NCBI RefSeq assembly: GCF_000735365.1
Contig: NZ_JMPL01000020.1
Coordinates: forward strand, 1-54,132
Direction: 5' to 3'
DNA length: 54,132 nt
From: Kluyvera ascorbata ATCC 33433
GTDB taxonomy: Bacteria; Pseudomonadota; Gammaproteobacteria; Enterobacterales; Enterobacteriaceae
Shown here: positions 24,972-34,421 of the stretch, piece after piece
How positions within the stretch are numbered: position 1 is the stretch's first letter
How the letters are laid out: every line of letters begins with the position of its first letter
Made by a program: the position numbers and the translations under genes
Notes under the pieces: model-generated
The model's database searches: none
What the model was told of the DNA's origin: nothing
Seen by the model: only the letters and a program-made list of their open reading frames with translations

Positions 24972-26426
24972 TCAGGACATCAGCGGCAGGAGCTGCTGAT
25001 ACAGTTTGCGGAAGGTCTCACGGCGCTGCTGATAAACAGCATGATGCTGAGCATCCGGATAATGTGTTTGTTCCAGCTTAAGCTGCGGCAGTAAGTCTGA
25101 CAGCGGCTTGTCCGGATTCACGGCGATTTGTGCCAGCCGTGCTGCACCTAGCGCCGGGCCAACATCACCCCCGGTGCGGTAGTCCAGCTGTAACCCGCTA
25201 ATATCTGCCAGCATCTGCCGCCACCATGGGCTTCGCGCACCGCCGCCGATAAGCGTGATGCTTTCTGGCGTCACGCCGCAGGCATGGACCACATCCATCC
25301 CATCAGCCAATGCATAACCCACGCCTTCCAACACCGCTTTTGCCAGCTCGGCAGGGCCATGCTGATGCGTCAGGCCAAAGAAGACACCCTTCGCTTGCGG
25401 GTTATTGTGCGGCGTGCGTTCACCGGAAAGATACGGTAAGAACCAAATTGGATCCGCGCTGGTATCCGCATTTTCCGCTGCGCTAATCAGTGCAGGCACG
25501 GTTGTCAGGCCGGTCAACCTTGCAGCCCAATCCAGGCAAGACGCGGCGCTCAGCATCACCGACATCAAATGCCAGCGGCCAGGCAGCGCATGGCAGAAAC
25601 TGTGTACGGCGCTTTCTGGCTTGCTCAGAAACCCCTCGCTCACCGCAAAGTAAACGCCTGAGGTGCCCAACGACAGCATCGCCTGACCGGCATCCGCCAT
25701 GCCCACGCCGACGGCGCCAGCGGCATTATCACCACCACCTGCGACTACCGGCACCGCAGGCATATTCCATGCGCTGGCAACCGATGGCAGCAATTTTCCA
25801 GTGATGTCGCAACCTTCATACAGCGCCGGCATGTTGTCACGGGTCAGATGGCAAGCGGCGAGCATCTCATCGCTCCAGTCACGCTTCGCGACGTCCATCC
25901 ACATGGTGCCTGCCGCGTCGGACATATCACTGGCAAAATCACCGGTCATACGCAGACGCAAATAATCTTTTGGTAATAGTACCTTATCGATATGACTGAA
26001 GATCTCAGGCTCGTGGCGCTGTACCCACAGCAGCTTCGGTGCAGTAAAACCAGGCATCATCAGGTTACCGGTTATCTGCCGCGACGTTTTCACCTTCGCT
26101 TCCAGAAGCTCACACTCTTCAGCACAGCGTCCATCGTTCCACAGGATAGCCGGGCGCAGCACGCGCTGGTGTTTGTCCAACAGCGTCGCACCGTGCATTT
26201 GCCCTGCAATCCCCAAGGACTTTACGCCCTGAAGGCTGTGCAGTTGGCTGAGTCCTTTGATAGCACGATCCGTTGCCTGCCACCACTGCTCTGGGTCCTG
26301 TTCTGACCATAGCGGGTGGGGACGGGAAACCGTCAGTTTTTCCGTCTGTGACGCCAGGACGGTTCCCTGTTCATCAAGCAGAATCGCCTTAACGCCAGAC
26401 GTGCCTAGATCTATGCCGATATACAT
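24972..26426 (-). CDS. xylB: XylB, xylulokinase
   Basis: This 484-residue FGGY-family kinase phosphorylates D-xylulose to D-xylulose-5-phosphate, the last step before the pentose phosphate pathway. The N-terminal phosphate-binding motif IDLGTSGVK, the FGGY catalytic GGGDNAAGAVGVG and the C-terminal GGGARSPWWRQMLADI are intact. The start at 26426 (MYIGIDLG, with AAGGAG upstream) is chosen over an in-frame ATG 18 codons earlier because it matches the E. coli protein. It follows xylA by 81 bp in the xylAB operon. Confidence 0.98.
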   Translation of the reverse strand: MYIGIDLGTSGVKAILLDEQGTVLASQTEKLTVSRPHPLWSEQDPEQWWQATDRAIKGLSQLHSLQGVKSLGIAGQMHGATLLDKHQRVLRPAILWNDGRCAEECELLEAKVKTSRQITGNLMMPGFTAPKLLWVQRHEPEIFSHIDKVLLPKDYLRLRMTGDFASDMSDAAGTMWMDVAKRDWSDEMLAACHLTRDNMPALYEGCDITGKLLPSVASAWNMPAVPVVAGGGDNAAGAVGVGMADAGQAMLSLGTSGVYFAVSEGFLSKPESAVHSFCHALPGRWHLMSVMLSAASCLDWAARLTGLTTVPALISAAENADTSADPIWFLPYLSGERTPHNNPQAKGVFFGLTHQHGPAELAKAVLEGVGYALADGMDVVHACGVTPESITLIGGGARSPWWRQMLADISGLQLDYRTGGDVGPALGAARLAQIAVNPDKPLSDLLPQLKLEQTHYPDAQHHAVYQQRRETFRKLYQQLLPLMS

Positions 26427-26507
26427 CGCGACTGCTCCTTTAAGTGGTACGATGCCCGGCAAGCTCACGCTCCCGGGCACGTTATACTGCGAAATGCGGT
26501 GATTAAC

Positions 26508-27830
26508 TTACTTGTCGAACAGGTAGTGGTTTACCAGCCCTTCCAGCAGCTCCTGATGGCCACTCTGGTGCTGTGGTGCCAGCTGATGCTGTTCGGCATA
26601 TTTTGCCAGCTCCTGCAGGGACATCTGGCCTTTCAGGATCTGTTGACCCAGCTCGCCGTTCCAGCCCGCATAGCGTTTCGCCACACGTTTATCCAGTTCA
26701 CCGCCTTCAATCATACGGGCAGCGACTTTCAACGACAGTGCCATGGTATCCATTGCGCTGATGTGGCCGTAGAACAGGTCATACTTATCGGTGCTCTGGC
26801 GACGAACCTTCGCATCGAAGTTCAGGCCACCTGTTGTGAAGCCGCCCGCTTTCAGAATTTCATACATCACCAGCGAGTTTTCTTCCACGCTATTCGGGAA
26901 CTGGTCGGTATCCCAGCCCAGCTGCGGGTCACCGCGGTTGGCATCCACGGAGCCAAACAGGCCCAGCGCAATCGCCGTCGCAATTTCGTGATGGAACGAG
27001 TGGCCAGCCAGCGTCGCATGGTTTGCTTCGATGTTGAGCTTAATTTCTTTTTCCAGACCGAACTGCTTCAGGAAGCCGTAAACGGTGGAAGCATCGTAGT
27101 CGTACTGGTGTTTAGTCGGTTCCTGAGGTTTCGGCTCAATCAGCAGCGTACCCTGGAAACCAATTTTGTGTTTGTGCTCAACCACCATCTGCATGAAGCG
27201 GCCAATCTGCTCGCGTTCCTGGCGCAGATCGGTATTCAGCAGCGTTTCGTAACCTTCACGACCGCCCCACAGGACGTAGTTTTCACCACCCAGCTTATGG
27301 GTAGCATTCATCGCGGTGAATACCTGAGTCGCAGCCCAGCTAAAGACTTCTGGATCTGGGTTCGTTGCCGCACCTGCGCCATAGCGTGGGTTAGTGAAGC
27401 AGTTTGCGGTACCCCACAGCAGCTTCACGCCGCTCTGCTGCTGTTTCTCTGCCAGCACATCCACCATCTGCGCAAAGTTGTTCAGGTACTCTTTCAGGTT
27501 CGCGCCTTCCGGAGAAACGTCCACATCGTGGAAGCAGTAGTAAGGCACATTCAGTTTGTGGAAGAATTCAAATGCCACGTCAGCTTTACGTTTCGCACGC
27601 TCAATCGCTTCACCAGGCTGCTGCCATGGGCGGTCAAATGAGCCAACGCCAAACATATCTGCACCGTTCCAGCAGAAGGTATGCCAGTAGCAAGCAGCAA
27701 AGCGAAGGTGGTCTTCCATACGTTTGCCCAGCACTAACTCGTCCGGGTTGTAGTGGCGGAAAGCCAGCGGGTTCTCAGTTTTTGGGCCTTCAAAACGAAC
27801 GCGATCCAGTTGGTCGAAATAAGCTTGCAT
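26508..27830 (-). CDS. xylA: XylA, xylose isomerase
   Basis: This 440-residue TIM-barrel isomerase, the E. coli length, interconverts D-xylose and D-xylulose using two divalent metals. His101 and Asp104 ([10 protein letters not shown]) form the catalytic pair. The metal-binding Glu and Asp segments ([42 protein letters not shown]) are conserved. The start is at 27830 ([10 protein letters not shown]) with GGAG 6 nt upstream, rather than an in-frame ATG four codons earlier. It is first in the xylAB operon and diverges from xylF. Confidence 0.98.
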   Translation of the reverse strand: MQAYFDQLDRVRFEGPKTENPLAFRHYNPDELVLGKRMEDHLRFAACYWHTFCWNGADMFGVGSFDRPWQQPGEAIERAKRKADVAFEFFHKLNVPYYCFHDVDVSPEGANLKEYLNNFAQMVDVLAEKQQQSGVKLLWGTANCFTNPRYGAGAATNPDPEVFSWAATQVFTAMNATHKLGGENYVLWGGREGYETLLNTDLRQEREQIGRFMQMVVEHKHKIGFQGTLLIEPKPQEPTKHQYDYDASTVYGFLKQFGLEKEIKLNIEANHATLAGHSFHHEIATAIALGLFGSVDANRGDPQLGWDTDQFPNSVEENSLVMYEILKAGGFTTGGLNFDAKVRRQSTDKYDLFYGHISAMDTMALSLKVAARMIEGGELDKRVAKRYAGWNGELGQQILKGQMSLQELAKYAEQHQLAPQHQSGHQELLEGLVNHYLFDK

Positions 27831-28188
27831 AATGAACTCCATAATCTGACAGGCGGCGAGGAATAATTCGTTTTGTAATACTGAATTCTGATTTGCACTA
27901 GCTCAATTACGTTATTTCACACTGCTATTAAGAGAATCCACAAATGTGCGCTGGCTCGCAAAATAAATAGGAATCTGCCTCGCTTTATGTGAGTAAATTT
28001 TGCATACGGTGATTTTAAAATCAGATCACGGTCAAAATTTGACAATTAAACGAAATATCGTAATAGGAAGATAAAAATCTGTAATTGCCAGCCAGAATTT
28101 ACATGTTAAAAATTTGCTGCGTGTTAAGTCATCTCCGTTTCTTTTATCGCCAATCTCATCACCTATCCCTACAGAAGGCATTACGATT
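27831..28188. promoter_or_regulatory. xylA/xylF divergent promoter region
   Basis: This AT-rich region of 358 bp, close to its E. coli length, should hold the XylR sites for both operons and a CRP site. A -35-like TTGACA (about 28039-28044) points towards xylF. TGTAAT occurs in plus orientation on both sides (near 27874 and near 28080) and could be part of XylR half-sites. I could not define the operators or a convincing CRP palindrome by eye. Confidence 0.55.
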
Positions 28189-29181
28189 ATGAAGATAAAG
28201 AACCTTTGCCTCACACTCTGCGCATCGCTACTTCTCACCAGCATGGTGAGTAGTGCCAAAGAAGTAAAAATCGGTATGGCTATTGACGACCTGCGCCTTG
28301 AGCGCTGGCAAAAAGACCGCGACATCTTCGTGAATAAGGCTGAACAGCTGGGGGCACAGGTTTTTGTGCAATCTGCTAACGGCAATGAAGAGACACAAAT
28401 GTCGCAGATCGAGAATATGATCAACCGCGGTGTAGATGTCCTTGTCATTATTCCTTATAACGGGCAAGTACTTAGCAACGTAATTAAAGAAGCGAAACAA
28501 GAAGGCATTAAAGTATTAGCTTACGACCGCATGATCAATAATGCGGATATTGATTTTTATATTTCCTTCGACAACGAAAAAGTCGGTGAAATGCAGGCAC
28601 AAAGTCTGGTTAATCAGGTACCTCAGGGTAATTATTTCCTGATGGGTGGTTCACCGGTTGATAATAATGCCAAACTTTTCCGCGCCGGACAGATGAAAGT
28701 ATTAAAGCCTTATATTGATGATGGCAAAATTAAAGTTGTCGGCGATCAATGGGTTGACGGTTGGTTGCCGGAAAATGCGCTGAAAATTATGGAGAACGCC
28801 CTCACCGCCAACAATAACAAAATCGATGCAGTTGTGGCGTCAAACGATGCCACCGCAAGCGGTGCTATTCAGGCGCTCAGCGCTCAGGGTCTGGCTGGCA
28901 AAGTAGCTATCTCTGGTCAGGATGCCGATCTGGCAGGGGTGAAACGTATTATCAACGGCACGCAAACCATGACCGTGTATAAACCGATCACCTTACTGGC
29001 CAACAGCGCAGCAGAAATCGCCGTTGAGCTCGGTAACGGCAAGCAGCCAAAAGCCGATGCCACGTTGAATAATGGTCTGAAGGATGTACCGTCCCGCCTG
29101 CTCACCCCAATTGAAGTCAATAAAACCAATATTGACGACACCGTTGTAAAAGATGGTTTCCATAAGAAGAGCGAACTCTAA
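28189..29181 (+). CDS. xylF: XylF, periplasmic D-xylose-binding protein
   Basis: This 330-residue periplasmic binding protein has the E. coli length. Its Sec signal peptide occupies residues 1-23 (cut after SSA, before KEVKIGMAID). It delivers xylose to the XylGH importer. The ligand-contact region (DDLRLERWQKDRD...YDRMINNADIDFY...ASNDATASG...SGQDAD) is conserved. It is first in xylFGH(R) and followed by a hairpin that probably stabilises its message. The longer in-frame start at 28114 has no support. Confidence 0.98.
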   Translation: MKIKNLCLTLCASLLLTSMVSSAKEVKIGMAIDDLRLERWQKDRDIFVNKAEQLGAQVFVQSANGNEETQMSQIENMINRGVDVLVIIPYNGQVLSNVIKEAKQEGIKVLAYDRMINNADIDFYISFDNEKVGEMQAQSLVNQVPQGNYFLMGGSPVDNNAKLFRAGQMKVLKPYIDDGKIKVVGDQWVDGWLPENALKIMENALTANNNKIDAVVASNDATASGAIQALSAQGLAGKVAISGQDADLAGVKRIINGTQTMTVYKPITLLANSAAEIAVELGNGKQPKADATLNNGLKDVPSRLLTPIEVNKTNIDDTVVKDGFHKKSEL

Positions 29182-29188
29182 ATGGCCC

Positions 29189-29209
29189 GCCCCAGCCTCG
29201 CGCTGGGGC
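29189..29209 (+). promoter_or_regulatory. xylF-xylG intercistronic hairpin
   Basis: An 8-bp perfect stem GCCCCAGC/GCTGGGGC with a 5-nt loop lies 7 nt after the xylF stop. Position and stability suggest 3'-end protection of xylF mRNA, giving more binding protein than transporter. Confidence 0.6.
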
Positions 29210-29238
29210 AGCCAGGCTTACGCGGAGCACAAGCACTT

Positions 29239-30780
29239 ATGCCCTATTTACTCGAAATGAAAAGCATCACCAAGACCTTCGGGGTGGTGAAGGCGATTGA
29301 TAATGTCAGCCTGCGATTAAACCCTGGCGAAGTGATTTCCCTGTGCGGCGAAAACGGCTCAGGAAAATCTACGTTAATGAAGGTGCTATGCGGTATTTAC
29401 CCCCATGGCAGCTACGAGGGTGAAATTGTTTTTGCTGGCGAGACGCTACAGCCCACGCATATTCGCGATACCGAGCGCAAAGGCATTGCCATTATTCACC
29501 AGGAACTGGCACTGGTTAAGCATCTGACCGTGCTGGAAAATATTTTTCTCGGCACTGAGGTTAGCCGCCACGGCGTATTGGATTACGACACCATGACGCT
29601 GCGCTGCGAAAAACTGCTGGCGCAGGTGAACCTCGCGATTTCACCCGATACGCGAGTGGGTGATTTAGGCCTGGGGCAGCAGCAGTTGGTTGAAATTGCC
29701 AAGGCGCTGAACAAGCAGGTACGGCTGCTTATTCTGGACGAACCCACCGCCTCGCTCACGGAACAAGAGACTGCCGTGCTGCTGGGGATCATTCGCGATC
29801 TGCAAAATCATGGCATCGCCTGTATTTATATCTCCCACAAACTCAACGAAGTGAAAGCGATCTCTGACACCATCTGCGTGATCCGCGATGGCCAGCATAT
29901 CGGTACCCGTGATGCGACCAGCATGACCGAAGACGACATTATCACCATGATGGTTGGGCGCGAGCTCACCGCGCTCTATCCGAGCGAGCCACATACGGCT
30001 GGCGATGAAATTCTGCGCGTGGAGCACCTTACCGCCTGGCATCCCGTGAACCGGCATATTAAGCGCGTGAACGACATCTCCTTTAGCCTTAAACGCGGGG
30101 AGATTCTGGGCATCGCTGGCCTGGTGGGGGCCGGGCGCACCGAGGCCGTCCAGTGCCTGTTTGGCGTTTGGCGCGGGCGCTGGGAAGGCAACGTCTTTAT
30201 TGATGGCAAGCAAGTGGACATCCGTAACTGCCAGCAGGCCATCGGCCACGGCATTGCGATGGTGCCGGAAGATCGCAAAAAAGACGGCATCGTGCCGGTG
30301 ATGGCGGTTGGAAAAAATATCACGCTTGCCGCACTCAACGACTTCAGCGGCGCACTGAGCAGCCTGGATGATGCCAAAGAGCAGCAGTGCATTTTACAGT
30401 CTATCCAGCGGCTGAAAGTAAAAACCTCATCACCGGATCTCGCCATCGGTCGGCTCAGCGGCGGGAACCAGCAAAAAGCCATCCTGGCACGCTGCCTGCT
30501 GCTTAATCCGCGCATTCTCATTCTTGATGAACCGACGCGCGGTATCGATATCGGCGCAAAGTACGAAATCTACAAGCTGATTAATCAACTGGTGCAGCAA
30601 GGCATTGCCGTCATCGTTATCTCCTCCGAACTGCCGGAAGTACTGGGTCTGAGCGACCGGGTGCTGGTCATGCACGAGGGGAAATTAAAAGCCAACCTGG
30701 TCAATAACGGTCTGACTCAGGAACAAGTGATGGAAGCCGCCTTAAGGAGTGAACGTCATGTCGAAAAACAACCCGTCTGA
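29239..30780 (+). CDS. xylG: XylG, D-xylose ABC importer ATPase
   Basis: This 513-residue tandem ABC ATPase of the carbohydrate-uptake-2 family has the E. coli length. Domain 1 has a normal Walker A (GENGSGKST, 37-45). Domain 2 has the family's degenerate P-loop GLVGAGRTE and a signature SGGNQQKA followed by [15 protein letters not shown]. The reading frame is open back to the xylF stop, but the ATG at 29239 matches the E. coli start. Its last 23 nt overlap xylH. Confidence 0.97.
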   Translation: MPYLLEMKSITKTFGVVKAIDNVSLRLNPGEVISLCGENGSGKSTLMKVLCGIYPHGSYEGEIVFAGETLQPTHIRDTERKGIAIIHQELALVKHLTVLENIFLGTEVSRHGVLDYDTMTLRCEKLLAQVNLAISPDTRVGDLGLGQQQLVEIAKALNKQVRLLILDEPTASLTEQETAVLLGIIRDLQNHGIACIYISHKLNEVKAISDTICVIRDGQHIGTRDATSMTEDDIITMMVGRELTALYPSEPHTAGDEILRVEHLTAWHPVNRHIKRVNDISFSLKRGEILGIAGLVGAGRTEAVQCLFGVWRGRWEGNVFIDGKQVDIRNCQQAIGHGIAMVPEDRKKDGIVPVMAVGKNITLAALNDFSGALSSLDDAKEQQCILQSIQRLKVKTSSPDLAIGRLSGGNQQKAILARCLLLNPRILILDEPTRGIDIGAKYEIYKLINQLVQQGIAVIVISSELPEVLGLSDRVLVMHEGKLKANLVNNGLTQEQVMEAALRSERHVEKQPV

Positions 30781-31939
30781 AATCAAGCTGGCGGCCCCTG
30801 CATCCGCTCCTGCGCTGCGGCTCAAATCGCTCAACCTCCAGGTCTTCGTCATGATCGCGGCCATTGTGGTGATTATGCTGTTCTTTACCTGGACCACCGA
30901 CGGCGCCTACCTCAGCGCACGTAACGTCTCCAACCTGCTGCGCCAGACTGCCATCACCGGCATTCTCGCCGTCGGTATGGTATTCGTGATTATCTCTGCT
31001 GAAATCGACCTTTCTGTCGGCTCAATGATGGGCCTGCTGGGCGGCGCCGCCGCTATTTTTGATGTCTGGCTCGGCTGGCCGCTGCCGCTGACCATCATCG
31101 TCACGCTGGCGATGGGGCTGGTGCTGGGAGCCTGGAACGGATGGTGGGTCGCCTATCGGAAAGTGCCATCGTTTATCGTGACGCTCGCCGGGATGCTCGC
31201 CTTCCGCGGCATTCTGATTGGGATAACCAACGGTACGACCGTCTCACCGACCAGCGCGGCGATGTCGCAAATTGGTCAAAGCTACCTGCCGAACGGTATT
31301 GGCTTCACCTTTGGCGCTATTGGGCTGATGGCGTTTATTGCCTGGCAGTGGCGCGGGCGCATGCGGCGTCAGTCGCTGGGACTGGGCACTCCGGCATCCA
31401 GCGGCGTGGTGGGCCGTCAGGCGTTAACGGCGGTTATCGTACTGGGCGCTATCTGGCTGCTCAACGATTATCGTGGCGTGCCAACGCCGGTTCTGCTGCT
31501 CACGCTGCTGCTGTTGGCGGGAATGTTTATGGCTACGCGCACCGCTTTTGGCCGACGCATATACGCTATCGGCGGCAATATCGAAGCCGCGAGGCTTTCC
31601 GGTATTAACGTCGAGCGTAATAAGCTGGCTGTATTTGCTATCAACGGCCTGATGGTCGCCATTGCCGGGCTTATTCTTAGCTCACGTCTAGGGGCGGGTT
31701 CACCATCTGCCGGGAACATTGCCGAACTGGATGCCATTGCCGCCTGCGTAATCGGCGGCACCAGCCTCGCGGGCGGTGTCGGTAGCGTTGCCGGCGCGGT
31801 GATGGGAGCATTTATTATGGCCTCGCTCGACAACGGAATGAGTATGATGGACGTTCCCACTTTCTGGCAATATATCGTCAAAGGTGCAATTTTATTACTC
31901 GCCGTCTGGATGGACTCCGCCACCAAACGGCGCGCTTAA
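30758..31939 (+). CDS. xylH: XylH, D-xylose ABC importer permease
   Basis: This 393-residue, ~10-helix permease has the E. coli length and forms the channel of the XylFGH importer. The conserved BPD_transp_2 segment [15 protein letters not shown] lies after the third helix. AAGGAG (30744-30749) is 8 nt before the ATG at 30758; a GTG three codons upstream coincides with the Shine-Dalgarno and is unlikely. The start lies inside xylG, so translation is coupled. Confidence 0.97.
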   Translation: MSKNNPSEIKLAAPASAPALRLKSLNLQVFVMIAAIVVIMLFFTWTTDGAYLSARNVSNLLRQTAITGILAVGMVFVIISAEIDLSVGSMMGLLGGAAAIFDVWLGWPLPLTIIVTLAMGLVLGAWNGWWVAYRKVPSFIVTLAGMLAFRGILIGITNGTTVSPTSAAMSQIGQSYLPNGIGFTFGAIGLMAFIAWQWRGRMRRQSLGLGTPASSGVVGRQALTAVIVLGAIWLLNDYRGVPTPVLLLTLLLLAGMFMATRTAFGRRIYAIGGNIEAARLSGINVERNKLAVFAINGLMVAIAGLILSSRLGAGSPSAGNIAELDAIAACVIGGTSLAGGVGSVAGAVMGAFIMASLDNGMSMMDVPTFWQYIVKGAILLLAVWMDSATKRRA

Positions 31940-31952
31940 TCGTCCAGCCGTG

Positions 31953-31980
31953 GTGTTGCCGTCTCTCATGACGGCAACAC
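31953..31980 (+). terminator. Hairpin between xylH and xylR
   Basis: An 11-bp perfect stem GTGTTGCCGTC/GACGGCAACAC with a 6-nt loop lies 13 nt after the xylH stop. No U-run follows, so it is probably an attenuating or mRNA-stabilising structure within xylFGHR rather than a full stop. Confidence 0.5.
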
Positions 31981-32009
31981 CCATCATGATTCACGAGGAA
32001 CCCTGAACC

Positions 32010-33194
32010 ATGTTTGGAAAACGTCACCGCGTGACGCTGTTATTCAATGCCAATAAAGCTTTTGACCGACAGGTGGTTGAAGGCGTAGGCGAATACTTAC
32101 AGGCGTCACAATCCGAGTGGGATATCTTCATAGAGGAAGATTTCCGCGCGCGTATCGAAAACATTAAAGAGTGGCTGGGTGACGGCGTCATTGCCGATTA
32201 CGACGACCCAACCATCGAAGCCCTGCTCACCGATGTCAACGTGCCGATTGTGGGCGTCGGCGGTTCCTATCATCGCCAGGAGCAGTACCCTCCCGTTCAC
32301 TATATTGCGACCGATAACTACGCGCTGGTTGAAAGCGCTTTTTTACATTTGAAAGAGAAAGGGGTGCATCGCTTCGCGTTTTACGGGCTCCCTTCAGCTA
32401 GCGGTAAGCGCTGGGCCGAAGAGCGAGAATACGCGTTTAGCCAGATTGTAGCCAAAGAGAAGTATCGCGGCGTCATTTACCAGGGCCAGGAAACCGCACC
32501 GGAAAACTGGCAACATGCGCAAAATCGACTGGCCGACTGGCTACAAACGCTGCCACCGCAAACCGGCATCATCGCCGTCACCGACGCACGAGCCCGTCAT
32601 ATTTTGCAGGCCTGCGAGCATCTGCATATCCCCGTACCGGAAAAACTGTGCGTCATTGGCATCGATAACGAAGAGCTGACCCGCTATCTCTCACGCGTCG
32701 CGCTCTCATCGGTTGCACAAGGCGCGCGACAGATGGGGTATCAGGCGGCAAAACTGATGCAGCGCTTGCTAGACAACGAGGTATTGCCGCTTCAGCGCGT
32801 GCTGGTGCCGCCGATGCGCGTGATGGAACGACGCTCTACTGATTACCGCTCCTTGAACGACCCGGCCGTCATTCAGGCCATGCACTATATCCGCAACAAC
32901 GCCTGTAAAGGTATCAAGGTGGAACAGGTGCTGGACTCTGTAGGCATTTCACGCTCTAACCTTGAGAAACGCTTTAAGGAAGAGGTAGGGGAAACGATTC
33001 ACGCGGTCATCCACAGCGAAAAACTTGAGAAGGCACGCAGTCTGCTGGTGTCGACTTCACTGTCGATTAACGAAATCTCGCAGATGTGCGGGTACCCCTC
33101 GCTGCAATATTTCTACTCGGTGTTTAAGAAAGAGTACGACACCACGCCGAAAGAGTATCGTGAACAGCATAGCGAGCTGTTGATTCAGACCTGA
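32010..33194 (+). CDS. xylR: XylR, xylose-responsive activator (LacI-type sensor, AraC-type HTH)
   Basis: This 394-residue regulator (E. coli 392) has an N-terminal periplasmic-binding-like sensor for D-xylose (about 1-275). The C-terminal AraC/XylS DNA-binding domain (about 285-390) carries two helix-turn-helix units (GIKVEQVLDSVGISRSNLEKRFKEE and SINEISQMCGYPSLQYFYSVFKKE). It activates both xylA and xylF promoters when xylose is bound. AGGAA lies upstream of the ATG. A strong terminator shared with bax follows. Confidence 0.97.
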   Translation: MFGKRHRVTLLFNANKAFDRQVVEGVGEYLQASQSEWDIFIEEDFRARIENIKEWLGDGVIADYDDPTIEALLTDVNVPIVGVGGSYHRQEQYPPVHYIATDNYALVESAFLHLKEKGVHRFAFYGLPSASGKRWAEEREYAFSQIVAKEKYRGVIYQGQETAPENWQHAQNRLADWLQTLPPQTGIIAVTDARARHILQACEHLHIPVPEKLCVIGIDNEELTRYLSRVALSSVAQGARQMGYQAAKLMQRLLDNEVLPLQRVLVPPMRVMERRSTDYRSLNDPAVIQAMHYIRNNACKGIKVEQVLDSVGISRSNLEKRFKEEVGETIHAVIHSEKLEKARSLLVSTSLSINEISQMCGYPSLQYFYSVFKKEYDTTPKEYREQHSELLIQT

Positions 33195-33218
33195 TCCCTT
33201 TACTGGCGACGGAATAAA

Positions 33219-33247
33219 AAAAGGCCTTCCATTGGAAGGCCTTTTTA
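33219..33247. terminator. Bidirectional rho-independent terminator between xylR and bax
   Basis: A 13-bp stem AAAAAGGCCTTCC/GGAAGGCCTTTTT with a 3-nt loop has T-runs on both strands, placed between the convergent xylR and bax. Confidence 0.93.
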
Positions 33248-33260
33248 ACTGTAGCGTTGA

Positions 33261-34115
33261 TTACATGTGTGCGGCGATCAGGCGCTGGTTGTCCTGGTAC
33301 ATCGCGAACAGGTAGTCGTTGTAGCTTGAACCCTTGGTCGAATAACCTTTCAGCTTATGGATCATCGCCGTTGCGGTGAGTTCCTGATCCGACTTACGCA
33401 TCTGAGCGCGAGATTTACGGAACGAGGCATAAGCCGGGTGCGTATTCAGGTTAGCTGCGTAGGCCTGAACGGACTCCTTTACGGAATCAAACTTGGTGTA
33501 GCCGTTCACTGAACCTGCACCATTTTTACAGCCCTTACCGCATTTCATGCCGAACAGGTTGTTATTGGCGCGCGCCAGCTTAGAGGTACCCCAGCCGCTC
33601 TCTGCAGCAGCCATCGTAGCGACCATACTGCCTGGAATAATATCGACACGCTCAAGCAGCGAATTCCACGGCACCTTGCGGGTATTACCGTTCCAGCTGA
33701 CTTTGTAGCGGGCAGCGATATCTTTCAAGCGCGCACGTTCAGACGGCGACCAACGGCCTTCGTACTGCTTAGAAACCAGCCAGTTACGATCCGCCGTAAT
33801 AGCAGCATTCTGGCTTGTGATATAAGGCATTACCGTCCGGAGAAACGCTCTTTTCCTTGGGGTTCCGGAAGGGTATTTTCGCAAATCAGGAAGTGAACTG
33901 CTCTTTACACTATTGCGAGAATACTCTTGTTTACTGCTTGCCTTACTATAACTTGCCTTTGTTACTTTTGGTGCCGTCGCCTTCGTATGCTTTGTTACCG
34001 AGGCTTTCGGATGCTTCGTTACCGTGTGTGTTGTTGCAAACACCCCACCTGAAAATGTACAGATGAGTAACATAAGTATCGCGGCCCCATATCGTCGAAT
34101 GGGAGTCGATATCAT
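33261..34115 (-). CDS. bax: Bax, exported glucosaminidase-family protein
   Basis: This 284-residue protein resembles E. coli Bax (274). A hydrophobic export signal (residues ~8-27, ending FSGGVFA) precedes a Lys/Thr/Ser/Ala-rich segment with short repeats (TKHPKASVTKHTKAT), which accounts for the extra length. The C-terminal glucosaminidase (GH73-like) domain starts near residue 75, with the catalytic-region motif AAESGWGTSKLARANNNLFGMKCG. It is presumed to act on peptidoglycan; its biological role is not established. Confidence 0.93.
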   Translation of the reverse strand: MISTPIRRYGAAILMLLICTFSGGVFATTHTVTKHPKASVTKHTKATAPKVTKASYSKASSKQEYSRNSVKSSSLPDLRKYPSGTPRKRAFLRTVMPYITSQNAAITADRNWLVSKQYEGRWSPSERARLKDIAARYKVSWNGNTRKVPWNSLLERVDIIPGSMVATMAAAESGWGTSKLARANNNLFGMKCGKGCKNGAGSVNGYTKFDSVKESVQAYAANLNTHPAYASFRKSRAQMRKSDQELTATAMIHKLKGYSTKGSSYNDYLFAMYQDNQRLIAAHM

Positions 34116-34421
34116 TAGGTCTCCTGGTCGGATTTAATCATTCCAACGCCTTATTATTTCAAAAAATTGAGAGCTGAATCTCAAATTATACCAAAAATAC
34201 CCCGCCAACGCACGTTCAGGAAATAGTCCGATTCCGAAACGACGCGTGGACGCGATTCAGCATAGGACAAATTGCGCAGGCAAAATGTCATCCACCTCTC
34301 ATTTTAGTTCATTTTTTGACCGCCATCACTCAGCCCTTTATCTCCTCCTTTCGCCAGGAGGAGTACAGCACGATAAACGGCTGGCAAACTTGGTAAAACC
34401 CGATGGCACAAGGATCCTGGA
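34116..34421. promoter_or_regulatory. bax-malS divergent intergenic region
   Basis: These 306 bp separate divergent bax and malS. Apart from the MalT-like repeat at 34342-34363 I see no gene and no other clear signal. AAGGATC precedes the malS ATG. Confidence 0.5.
34342..34363 (+). promoter_or_regulatory. Candidate inverted MalT boxes upstream of malS
   Basis: The inverted repeat CTCCTCC / GGAGGAG with an 8-bp spacer places two GGAGGA-type MalT core hexamers head to head, ~60 bp before the malS ATG. MalT activates mal promoters from boxes with a GGA(T/G)GA core, and a -10-like TAAAAC lies ~34 bp downstream. It could alternatively be a simple hairpin. Confidence 0.5.

Noticed and set aside
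26499-27641. A 380-codon open frame antisense to xylA
   Set aside because: Same shadow pattern as opposite glyS; xylA is fully conserved on the other strand.
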